A stretch of 9,543 nucleotides of DNA from GCA-002772825 sp964560655. GTDB lineage: Bacteria; Patescibacteriota; Minisyncoccia; GCA-002772825. The stretch covers positions 1 to 9,543 of the forward strand of contig CAZLLR010000021.1 of NCBI GenBank assembly GCA_964560655.1, written 5' to 3'. Below the pieces are notes generated by a model, which searched no databases, was not told the DNA's origin, and saw nothing but the letters and a program-made list of their open reading frames with translations. Below, one piece after another: positions 1-5,926 of this stretch; position 1 is the first letter of the stretch; every line of letters starts with the position of its first letter. The position numbers were made by a program, and so were the translations under genes.

Positions 1-1088
1 ACAGTAAAAGGAGAAAGCCAATATATTACATTGATAGCTTCGGCATATTCTTTACCATAAAACAATTTAACAAGAAATGGTGCGAGTAAGATAGCTGGGA
101 TAATGAGGAGGAAGGCTATCGCGCCTGAAGCTATTGAAGCCTTAAAGAAATTTCTTGCAAAAAGTGGGCTTTTTGATGCTTTAAGTTGAGGCAAACGCAC
201 CGCTAATAATTTGGAGACTGGGGACAGAAATACAAGAGGTAAAGATACATACTTCATCGCTATATTAAAGTACCCGACAGTCTCTGTTGGGAAATAAAGA
301 CTTAGAAAAAGAATTGGCAATATGCCGTACAACCTGCTTACATTTTGATTTACTGCTATCAAGAATCCGAACTTAAAATAACTTTTAATATAAACTCCTC
401 TCCAATTATTTATAATCTCATGAAACGAGGGAAGAATATCATGCTTCTTCTCTAAGTACGAATAAATAAAGATGGCCAAGACCATAGATACTACAGCAGA
501 TAAAAGATAGCCGACTAAAATACCAAAGACCCCTAAACTAAATATAAAAGCAAACCCAAACAAAATTCTTAAAAGATTTTTTATATTATCCAACAACACA
601 TATCCCTTTATCTTCCTCGTTACTTGAAGGATAATAGAGGTCATCTCATAGAAAATTCCTAAAATACTCGCGAGTATTATTATTCTCACTAATTCTCCTA
701 CATAAGGAGCGCCATACATATAAGTGGATATGATAGGAGATATTATGATAGCAAGCCCTCCCACACCAAGTGAGACAATAAGAGAGATCTTTAGAAAATA
801 GATAAAAATGTTTAATACTTCTTTTTTGTCTTTTTTCTGGTAAGCATCAGCAAAGAGGATAAGTGTCGCCCTATTGGTTCCAAGGTTCATAAAGAGAGAG
901 AACAATCCAGCTAATGCAAACACTAAACTATAAATACCATACTTCTCAGGTAGAAGAATCCTAGCAAAAAAAACGGATGCCAAGACATTGATGAAAGTGG
1001 AGAAGCCATTTCCAAATTGCATCACAGCAGTATCCCTTACAAAAGAGACTCGCGGTATTGCTTTAATTCTCTCTGATAGATTTTTCAT
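1..1088 (-). CDS. Wzx-type polysaccharide flippase (MATE/MVF-like), 3' end outside the window
   Basis: I translated this frame by hand because it has no stop inside the window; 362 codons are open from the ATG. The product starts MKNLSERIKAIPRVSF and is strongly hydrophobic, with successive membrane-segment-like stretches (for example FINVLASVFFARILLPEKYG near residues 33-51, followed by YSLVFALAGLFSLFMNLGTN). The N-terminal helix followed by a short 'ARxLxPExYG' loop is typical of polysaccharide transporters (Wzx/RfbX/PST), which flip undecaprenyl-linked oligosaccharide across the inner membrane. Full family members are about 420-500 residues, so roughly a quarter is missing at the left edge. 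The ATG overlaps the TGA of the GIY-YIG gene (ATGA), suggesting translational coupling; there is no proper SD, only GGG touching the ATG. That start lies at the edge of the inverted repeat, so the expression signals may have been altered by an insertion. Family assignment is firm; the cargo is unknown. Confidence 0.88.
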   Translation of the reverse strand, partial: MKNLSERIKAIPRVSFVRDTAVMQFGNGFSTFINVLASVFFARILLPEKYGIYSLVFALAGLFSLFMNLGTNRATLILFADAYQKKDKKEVLNIFIYFLKISLIVSLGVGGLAIIISPIISTYMYGAPYVGELVRIIILASILGIFYEMTSIILQVTRKIKGYVLLDNIKNLLRILFGFAFIFSLGVFGILVGYLLSAVVSMVLAIFIYSYLEKKHDILPSFHEIINNWRGVYIKSYFKFGFLIAVNQNVSRLYGILPILFLSLYFPTETVGYFNIAMKYVSLPLVFLSPVSKLLAVRLPQLKASKSPLFARNFFKASIASGAIAFLLIIPAILLAPFLVKLFYGKEYAEAINVIYWLSPFT

Positions 1089-1372
1089 CCCGTTAGAGAT
1101 AGGAAACGCTTTAATCTATTTTTGATGTAGCGCTTGCCCATGCCTGATTTTAAATATTTTTCTCTCGACCTTGAATCTTCTTCATTTAAACATGCTTCAT
1201 AATATATTAATTCCCATGGAACACTTTTCTTTGTCCATGTTGATTTTTTATCGTTATGTTCCTTAAAGCGTTTCCGTAGGTTGTTTGTGCTTCCAGTGTA
1301 TATCTTACCATTTTTAATGCTTTTTATTATATAAGTGTAATACATAAGTCTTTGATCTCTAACGGGATTCAT
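1085..1372 (-). CDS. Small GIY-YIG nuclease-domain protein (COG2827/UPF0213-like)
   Basis: The product has 95 residues if read from the first ATG. The domain begins at residue 10 (MYYTYIIKS), the usual N-terminus of this family, so the true start may be the ATG at 1345-1343. Visible motifs are the TYI strand (13-15, 'GIY'), KIYTGST (23-29, 'YIG'), RKRFKEH with R33, R35 and H39, and SREKYLKSG containing the likely catalytic Glu71. The fold is a metal-dependent single-strand cleavage domain of the kind found in UvrC and homing nucleases; the physiological substrates of stand-alone members are poorly known. Residues 2-6 (NPVRD) and 92-95 (SLTG) are encoded by the two arms of an inverted repeat. 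The gene overlaps the end of the GT4 gene by 14 nt and the flippase start by 4 nt, and has no good SD. A nuclease gene has no obvious role in glycan synthesis, which points to an insertion. Confidence 0.85.
   Translation of the reverse strand: MNPVRDQRLMYYTYIIKSIKNGKIYTGSTNNLRKRFKEHNDKKSTWTKKSVPWELIYYEACLNEEDSRSREKYLKSGMGKRYIKNRLKRFLSLTG
1087..1100. repeat. Left arm of inverted repeat flanking the GIY-YIG gene
   Basis: Plus-strand ATCCCGTTAGAGAT, the exact reverse complement of the arm at 1355-1368. Read on the minus strand it encodes the last residues of the GIY-YIG protein (SLTG plus its stop) and ends with the AT of the flippase ATG. Confidence 0.9.
1355..1368. repeat. Right arm of inverted repeat flanking the GIY-YIG gene
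   Basis: Plus-strand ATCTCTAACGGGAT, perfectly complementary to the arm at 1087-1100. On the minus strand it supplies the last two codons (Ser-Arg) and the TAG stop of the GT4 gene, and in another frame the NPVRD near the GIY-YIG N-terminus. I saw no third copy in the window. Confidence 0.9.
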
Positions 1373-2411
1373 AAATACTTATATACTTATCTATAACAGT
1401 ATCCCAAGAATTTGCTTTTGCCCAGCGTAGAGCATTAACCCTCATCGCCTCTCTAATTTCCTTATTACCAAGAATTCTCAATATAGCTTTTGCTGTTTCT
1501 TCTACACTATTCTGAGGGACGAGAAAGCCGTTATACCCGCCTTTTATAGCATCTTCTGCTCCACAGCCTAATGTGCCTACAACCGGCAAGCCTTCTGCAT
1601 TTGCCTCCAAGTAGACCAAGCCAAATCCCTCAAACTTATGTCCATCATTAACTGAAGTTAAGAGAAATAAGTCTGCCCTAGCATAAAGATCTGATAACTC
1701 TTCATCAGAAATATCCTCTAAGAATTTTACATTATCATTTAGACCATAATCCCCTACAATCTTTTTCAACCTGTTAAAATATTCCTTATTAGCTTGATTA
1801 CCTACTATAGAATAAGAAATATCAGGATAATACTCTTTAACTTTAGCCACAGCTGGTATAGAGACGTGATAACCCTTACGAAACATCAGAGCTCCTACAC
1901 TCAAGATTGCCTTATCCTCATCTTTAGAATCTTTTTCATGATTGTGGAATTTACCTAAGTCCACCCCCAGATTAACAACTTCTATGTTTTTAAGATCTAC
2001 TTTTTTCTTTATTTCATTTGCAGTAAAATTGCTAATACACAAGACTTTATCTGCACTTTTATAAGCCCAAGAAAGGAGTTTGGTGTATTTCCTCTGATAG
2101 AGAGGCAATACAGAATATGTCCCGATGCCATTTATAATCAACCTCTTGTTTATGCCTATATTTGCCAAAGCACCGATGATTCCATAAGGGTATCCATCAA
2201 GACAATGTATGACATCACAACCCCCTACCTGCTTTCTCGCTTTAAAAGCATCTCGAAAAAGAGAGATAAATCTACCCCATCTTAAAGCCTCACCAGTAGT
2301 TAGAACATCGACCTCAACTCCCTTTTCCTTCACTCCTTCTATTACCTCGCTGGCAAGCCTTCCCCAACCTGACTTAAGACTTGGATCCGGACCTATAAAA
2401 CAAATTTTCAT
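1359..2411 (-). CDS. Glycosyltransferase family 4 (GT-B fold)
   Basis: The product has 350 residues, a typical GT4 length. The N-terminal acceptor half begins MKICFIGPDP with a Gly-rich loop (KSGWGRLA, 13-20). The C-terminal half has the donor-binding features: SVGALMFRKGYH (171-182) and the E-x7-E motif EGFGLVYLE (E261 to E269), followed by LPVVGT and GYNGFLVP. Such enzymes are retaining transferases using nucleotide sugars on the cytoplasmic membrane face, here probably adding a sugar to a lipid-linked glycan. The start is 8 nt after the GT2 stop, so the two genes are co-transcribed; the sequence before the ATG (ATATATAAG) has little SD character, which suggests coupling to GT2. The last two residues and the stop lie inside the right inverted-repeat arm, so the C-terminus appears to have been replaced, with little harm expected because the domain is already complete. 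Sugar specificity cannot be read from the sequence. Confidence 0.92.
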   Translation of the reverse strand: MKICFIGPDPSLKSGWGRLASEVIEGVKEKGVEVDVLTTGEALRWGRFISLFRDAFKARKQVGGCDVIHCLDGYPYGIIGALANIGINKRLIINGIGTYSVLPLYQRKYTKLLSWAYKSADKVLCISNFTANEIKKKVDLKNIEVVNLGVDLGKFHNHEKDSKDEDKAILSVGALMFRKGYHVSIPAVAKVKEYYPDISYSIVGNQANKEYFNRLKKIVGDYGLNDNVKFLEDISDEELSDLYARADLFLLTSVNDGHKFEGFGLVYLEANAEGLPVVGTLGCGAEDAIKGGYNGFLVPQNSVEETAKAILRILGNKEIREAMRVNALRWAKANSWDTVIDKYISIYESR

Positions 2412-2419
2412 CTTATATA

Positions 2420-3139
2420 TTATATTTTTATTCTCTCTTTCTTTATGTTAATCCTCCAAAAGAGCGAAAATATAGCTTTTATAACCCCTATGATATTTCT
2501 AACACGAAAAGCTGAACTCTTACCACCCGGCTTTGGCTGTATCTTAATAGGCACTTCTACAAAACTCGCGCCAGACTTCAGAAGTATGATAAGTATCTGC
2601 GCCGAGAAAGCGAAACTGTCCCCCACCTTTGGTAAGACTGCCAGAAGCACGTCACGCCTATAAATAGAGAGTCCATTGTAATATTTCAAGTTTAGCCCAA
2701 AAAATAGATTATTTAAAAATGTGTACAAAGATGACACAATTCTCCTTGAAAGTGGCCTCACTTCCATATTGTCAGTATAAGGGATTATTATATCTGCTTC
2801 ACCGATACGACTTACAGTGTCTACAAAGGATTGAGGTAGATTCTCATTATCCCCTGGAAACCATGTCACATATTTCCCCCTCGACTGCTTAGCTCCTTCC
2901 CTGAAGTTAAAGCCTAACCCCTTGTTTCTCTCATTATGAAAGACCCTTACTATACTTATCTTTTGAGAGAGTCTGTCGGCAATCTCCCCTGTCTTGTCTT
3001 GTGAACAATCATTGAAAATGAGAATCTCCGAATCATTATCCATAGCATTGTCTGACAGAAGACGAAAAAGACTCCCCACAGCCACTTCTAGGCCATTCTC
3101 TTCATTGTAGGCGGGTACAATTATAGATAACTTTGTCAT
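2420..3139 (-). CDS. Glycosyltransferase family 2 (dolichyl-phosphate-sugar synthase-like)
   Basis: The product has 239 residues with a single GT-A domain: VPAYNEE (8-14), FNDCSQDKT (42-50, in place of the common DDGSxD), PGDNEN (95-100, the DxD-like metal site) and YNGLSIYRRDVL (154-165). The end (VEVPIKIQPKPGGKSSAFR) resembles polyprenyl-phosphate mannose/glucose synthases, which make the lipid-linked donor used by GT39/GT-C enzymes such as the one at 8106-9482; that pairing is inference. No C-terminal membrane domain is present. The gene opens the GT2-GT4-GIY-YIG-flippase group. An AGGAG sequence exists upstream but about 20 nt before the ATG, too far for a normal SD, and no in-frame ATG, GTG or TTG lies at the right distance. 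The N-terminus (MTKLSIIVPAYNEE) is exactly where family members begin, so I keep this ATG. Confidence 0.92.
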   Translation of the reverse strand: MTKLSIIVPAYNEENGLEVAVGSLFRLLSDNAMDNDSEILIFNDCSQDKTGEIADRLSQKISIVRVFHNERNKGLGFNFREGAKQSRGKYVTWFPGDNENLPQSFVDTVSRIGEADIIIPYTDNMEVRPLSRRIVSSLYTFLNNLFFGLNLKYYNGLSIYRRDVLLAVLPKVGDSFAFSAQILIILLKSGASFVEVPIKIQPKPGGKSSAFRVRNIIGVIKAIFSLFWRINIKKERIKI

Positions 3140-3145
3140 TATTAA

Positions 3146-3174
3146 AATATAGCCGATTTCTCCTCTTTTTTCCA
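3146..3174 (-). promoter_or_regulatory. Possible promoter for GT2 giving a near-leaderless mRNA
   Basis: TGGAAA, a 17-nt spacer, then TATATT. It sits after the upstream terminator just as the promoters of the radical SAM genes do, and TGGAAA occupies the position of their TTGCAA. The predicted start would fall at about the GT2 ATG, so the leader and boxA found in the other units are absent. The -35 box is weak; read-through from upstream is the alternative. Confidence 0.35.
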
Positions 3175-3176
3175 GT

Positions 3177-3211
3177 AAAAAAGCCCCGTAAGCTCGAAAG
3201 CGACGGGGCTT
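3177..3211 (-). terminator. Intrinsic terminator after radical SAM gene 1
   Basis: Minus strand AAGCCCCGT ... ACGGGGCTT, a perfect 9-bp stem with a 13-nt loop, followed by six T. It lies only a few bases beyond the radical SAM stop codon and separates that gene from GT2. Confidence 0.88.
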
Positions 3212-3219
3212 ACTTAACT

Positions 3220-4359
3220 TCAGATAAAATTAAGATGCTCAATATCTTCTCTAGGACAATCAGCCAAAATACCAAGACCATTCTTCCTCAACGAATCCAG
3301 AAATATATTACAAGAATCCATCCTACATCCTTTACGACAGACTGAAGCGTCAAAGATCTTCATCATCTCCCAATTCTGCCGCCTTTTGTCTCCCTCCCAT
3401 GTCTCTTGGAAAGATTGCTCATATATATTACCAAGCTTAAATCTCTCATCTCCTATAAAGACAGAGCAAGAATAGACATCCCCTTGAGATGTGATATAGG
3501 CCCAAAAGAAAGGTGTAGAAAAACACCTGTCGTAGATCCTATCTTCTTTCAACACATTCTTGAAGGCGTTCTCTCTGACAATAAGGTTAAAGGTCTTTGA
3601 AGAAAAATAATCCTTCAACCAGGCTAAAGACTCAAGAAACCCCTGTTCCTCATAGCCGAGCTTTTTTATACTGAAAACTCCTTTTCCTTCAAGGGGATGT
3701 GGTGAATAAGGTTTAACTACAAGATACTCCGCTCCTGCTTTCCACAGTGAATTAGCGAGCTCAAGTATCTCACTATGATTATCAGGCAACACGACTATCT
3801 GAGCGCCTATAGTGCATTTATAGCTATGCTTTCTTTTTTTCAAAACAGCTTTCTTAATGTTTTGCAAGACTTTCGCAAAATCACCACCCTTAGCCTTGTG
3901 AATCTTTGCATAAGTATCATTCGTCCCAGCGTTGATACTAACTTTAATCCAAGAGATCGAACCAAGCACCGGAAAAATCTTCTCAAGAAAGACGCCATTA
4001 GTAGTGAAGGCAACATCGATCCCTGCTTCTTTAGTCTTAGATACAATCTCGACTATATTAGGATGAAGTAAAGGTTCGCCTTCTCCAGCGTACATGATAC
4101 TTTTTACTCCCAAGCTCCCCATCTCCTTAAGTCTACTCACAAGAACTTTCCCTTCCATAAGATCATTACTCTCTCTTAGGGATTTAACTCCGCAGAAAGT
4201 ACATCTGTGATTACAAGCTCCGAAAGGCGATATCTCCATGTAGATAGGATAGATTTCCTTCGCTTCTTCCCATGTTGTCGCTTCAAGCCACGATATTAAC
4301 CGACCCTTGTGATGACAAAGCTTTTGCCCGTCTATTGCATAATCACTTTTTCTACTCAT
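3220..4359 (-). CDS. Radical SAM protein with SPASM-like C-terminal domain (rSAM 1)
   Basis: The product has 379 residues. The SAM/[4Fe-4S] site is CNHRCTFC (C49, C53, C56, the CX3CX2C signature), followed by GEGEP (92-96, the GGE-type SAM-binding motif). The C-terminal third has extra cysteines at 279, 298, 341, 345, 350 and 368 with the SPASM-like run SCSVFIGDERFKLGNI, suggesting one or two auxiliary Fe-S clusters. Near the N-terminus, DGQKLCHHKGRL followed by YPIYMEIS before the cluster motif resembles a family of unknown-substrate radical SAM proteins that I associate from memory with surface-glycan loci. It shares NAGTxxxYxKIH with its neighbour at 4505-5773, so the two are probably paralogues. 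A strong SD (AGGAGGT, 7 nt from ATG) fixes the start. It is a single-gene unit with its own promoter and terminator. The chemistry is unknown: modification of a sugar, a lipid or a peptide are all open, and no precursor peptide gene is visible. Confidence 0.92.
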   Translation of the reverse strand: MSRKSDYAIDGQKLCHHKGRLISWLEATTWEEAKEIYPIYMEISPFGACNHRCTFCGVKSLRESNDLMEGKVLVSRLKEMGSLGVKSIMYAGEGEPLLHPNIVEIVSKTKEAGIDVAFTTNGVFLEKIFPVLGSISWIKVSINAGTNDTYAKIHKAKGGDFAKVLQNIKKAVLKKRKHSYKCTIGAQIVVLPDNHSEILELANSLWKAGAEYLVVKPYSPHPLEGKGVFSIKKLGYEEQGFLESLAWLKDYFSSKTFNLIVRENAFKNVLKEDRIYDRCFSTPFFWAYITSQGDVYSCSVFIGDERFKLGNIYEQSFQETWEGDKRRQNWEMMKIFDASVCRKGCRMDSCNIFLDSLRKNGLGILADCPREDIEHLNFI

Positions 4360-4397
4360 TATAAGACCTCCTAAATCTCACCACGCGAGTAATTTAT

Positions 4398-4412
4398 AAA
4401 AAGTTAAAGAAC
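4398..4412 (-). promoter_or_regulatory. boxA-like motif in the leader of rSAM 1
   Basis: Minus strand GTTCTTTAACTTTTT, beginning about 8 nt after the predicted transcription start. It matches bacterial boxA (TGCTCTTTAACA) through TCTTTAAC. BoxA RNA is bound by NusB/NusE to make polymerase terminator-resistant; function here is inferred. Confidence 0.45.
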
Positions 4413-4426
4413 TAAATTCCCACCTT

Positions 4427-4455
4427 ACAATAATATTATCTACCTTTTTATGCAA
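4427..4455 (-). promoter_or_regulatory. Promoter of rSAM 1
   Basis: TTGCAT, 17-nt spacer, TATTGT, starting 2 nt after the T-tract of the rSAM 2 terminator. Its placement matches the two better-conserved promoters at 5834-5861 and 6925-6952. The intervening sequence has diverged. Confidence 0.6.
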
Positions 4456-4456
4456 G

Positions 4457-4495
4457 AAAAAAGACCCTCGTTCCGCTTTACGCGAAACGAGGGTC
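4457..4495 (-). terminator. Intrinsic terminator after radical SAM gene 2
   Basis: Minus strand GACCCTCGTTTCGC, loop GTAAA, GCGGAACGAGGGTC: a 14-bp stem with one G-T wobble, followed by six T. The stem begins 9 nt after the rSAM 2 stop, and the T-tract leads straight into the -35 box of rSAM 1. Confidence 0.93.
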
Positions 4496-4504
4496 GAATT
4501 AAGG

Positions 4505-5773
4505 TTAGACGAAATTTCGGTGAATGATACCGGAAGAATCCTTCTTATCGTATTCGCTAAGAATAGACTCTATCTCGACAAGGTTTCGTTTCCTAAGTTT
4601 CCTGCCTGGAATCTCTTCGTAAACCAGATTCCAAAGGAACTCGTTTGGTTTATGCTGGAGACATAGTGTTCCACACATTGTACGAGGGTCAAAGAGTGCT
4701 GTATTGGAAAGCTTCCTCATCACCTCCCAATACCTATCACCTTTAACCATATCCCGATAAGATATGCCTGATATGTTGCCAATACCATAATCTTCAGTAA
4801 ATCTTTCAGGGAAAAGCATACCACAAGGAGCGACAATACCTGACCCTGAATATTGACCCATCAAAGATGGAGCGAGGCAAGCTTTATAACTGCGGTTCTT
4901 TCCCGCATCAATCTTCGACCACTTCACCACTATTTTGGTGTCATCAGTGCTCATAGCTTCAGCCCGCTTTAGAAGGCCCTGTATCTCCGAACTCATATAA
5001 TCTCCATATTTTACGCCAAGTGTCCCTTTTTCATCATCAGAGCAATGCTTGATGATGAGATAATCTGCACCAAGCTTTATTGCTAAGCAACAAAGAGGAA
5101 TCAACTCCTCTTTATACTCTGGCCTAAAGACCATCTGCATACCGACAGTTACGTCAAGGCCTTCTTCACGTTTTATCTTTGAAGCAAGGAGAATGTTCTC
5201 GCAAACCTTCTCAAAATCTTTAAGAATTTTTTCTTGAAATCCTTTCGAAGGATTACGCCCACCATGGATCTTAAGATATCCTTTTGGTGTTCCTGCGTTT
5301 ATGGTAAACCGTAAGTATGTTAATACTTTCAAGATCTCTACAAGAATACCTCTGTCAAGCCATACTCCGTTAGTACCAATAGCCATATCAAGACCATTTC
5401 TCTTACCATGAAGAATCGCTTCTAGGCAATAAGGAGAAACTCCTGACTCACCATCTGACACGAAGCTTACCGCTTTGACACCGATTTTTGCAGCGTCGTC
5501 AAGAAATCTCAATATGACATCGCGCGATAGAGATACCTTTTGATCTGTCTGCATGTCAGCATAACAATGAAGGCAACGCTGACCGCAGCTTGTAGTAAGC
5601 GCGCAATCAATAGTTATCGGCGCATACTTATAAGCCTCATCTTTGAGTAGCCAAAGGATAGCGTGCATAAGCCTATCTCGATGATCAGGGATCCAAAGCT
5701 TGGTTCCATCCAAAACAAGGCCGCTGTTAGCTACCACTGAGCAATCGGAAGGCTTTATTAAATTACCGCTCAT
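4505..5773 (-). CDS. Radical SAM protein with SPASM-like C-terminal domain (rSAM 2)
   Basis: The product has 422 residues, the longest of the three radical SAM proteins. CGQRCLHC (C63, C67, C70) is the CX3CX2C cluster motif, preceded by YAPITIDCALTTS. The GGE position reads SDGES (106-110) instead of GGEP, so the SAM-binding loop is atypical but keeps the acidic residue. NAGTPKGYLKIH (159-170) corresponds to NAGTNDTYAKIH in rSAM 1, and GADYLIIKHCS (235-245) to GAEYLVVKPYS there, so these are divergent paralogues; DGTKLW near residue 22 also mirrors DGQKLC. Later cysteines (299, 317, 367, 371) lie in a SPASM-like region with GIGNISGISYRDMVKGDRYW. A strong SD (AAAGGAGA) supports this ATG, and the gene has its own promoter, boxA-like leader and terminator. 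The substrate is unknown. A tail of about 40 residues rich in charge (RKLRKR at 391-396) extends past the last cysteine. Confidence 0.92.
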   Translation of the reverse strand: MSGNLIKPSDCSVVANSGLVLDGTKLWIPDHRDRLMHAILWLLKDEAYKYAPITIDCALTTSCGQRCLHCYADMQTDQKVSLSRDVILRFLDDAAKIGVKAVSFVSDGESGVSPYCLEAILHGKRNGLDMAIGTNGVWLDRGILVEILKVLTYLRFTINAGTPKGYLKIHGGRNPSKGFQEKILKDFEKVCENILLASKIKREEGLDVTVGMQMVFRPEYKEELIPLCCLAIKLGADYLIIKHCSDDEKGTLGVKYGDYMSSEIQGLLKRAEAMSTDDTKIVVKWSKIDAGKNRSYKACLAPSLMGQYSGSGIVAPCGMLFPERFTEDYGIGNISGISYRDMVKGDRYWEVMRKLSNTALFDPRTMCGTLCLQHKPNEFLWNLVYEEIPGRKLRKRNLVEIESILSEYDKKDSSGIIHRNFV

Positions 5774-5793
5774 GATAAATTCTCCTTTATATC

Positions 5794-5808
5794 TAAAAGT
5801 TAAAGATC
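5794..5808 (-). promoter_or_regulatory. boxA-like motif in the leader of rSAM 2
   Basis: Minus strand GATCTTTAACTTTTA, about 19 nt after the predicted start and 20 nt before the ATG. It shares CTTTAAC with boxA and lies within the copied intergenic module. Confidence 0.45.
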
Positions 5809-5833
5809 TATATCTATATTATTTTCTATCTAA

Positions 5834-5861
5834 AACATATCATTACTTCGTATTTTTGCAA
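5834..5861 (-). promoter_or_regulatory. Promoter of rSAM 2
   Basis: TTGCAA, 16-nt spacer, TATGTT, directly behind the rSAM 3 terminator. The -35 and spacer are the same as in the rSAM 3 promoter except for one base, supporting selection on or recent copying of this element. Confidence 0.7.
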
Positions 5862-5862
5862 G

Positions 5863-5898
5863 AAAAAAAATGGGGCTACTTAATTAGTAGCCCCATTT
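5863..5898 (-). terminator. Intrinsic terminator after radical SAM gene 3
   Basis: Minus strand AAATGGGGCTACT, 5-nt loop, AGTAGCCCCATTT: a perfect 13-bp stem running into eight T. It begins about 28 nt after the rSAM 3 stop. Confidence 0.93.
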
Positions 5899-5926
5899 GC
5901 TTTTTTCTATCTTCAGTTGCCTTTGA

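Larger units (their letters stand above)
1084..1372 (-). mobile_element. Putative small element: GIY-YIG gene with 14-bp terminal inverted repeats
   Basis: A single GIY-YIG gene fills the space between two perfectly complementary 14-bp arms. Just outside them, TTCAT occurs on both sides (1084-1088 and 1368-1372, the left copy partly overlapping the arm), which could be a 5-bp target duplication. Removing the segment with one TTCAT copy joins the GT4 frame to the flippase region: GT4 would then end YEKSIREN-stop and overlap the flippase start, a normal arrangement in glycan operons. No transposase is present, so movement would have to rely on the GIY-YIG protein or on a helper in trans. The repeats and gene are seen directly; mobility is inferred. 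Confidence 0.45.
5794..5870 (-). repeat. Intergenic module copy 1 (T-tract, promoter, leader)
   Basis: From terminator T-tract to boxA-like motif, this stretch is nearly identical to 6891-6960. The first 22 nt after the T-tract (CTTGCAAAAATACGAAGTAA plus TG) are identical, TTTTAGATAGAAAA is shared, and the copies differ by a few substitutions and a 6-nt insertion here (repeated TATAGA). Confidence 0.85.

Noticed and set aside
1084..1372. Firm target-site duplication TTCAT
   Set aside because: It is only 5 bp, one copy overlaps the repeat arm and the other is offset by one base, so it is kept as suggestive and not listed as a separate feature.
3775..4071. 98-codon plus-strand and 68-codon minus-strand frames inside rSAM 1
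   Set aside because: They overlap the well-supported radical SAM frame containing the cluster motif and have no recognisable features of their own.
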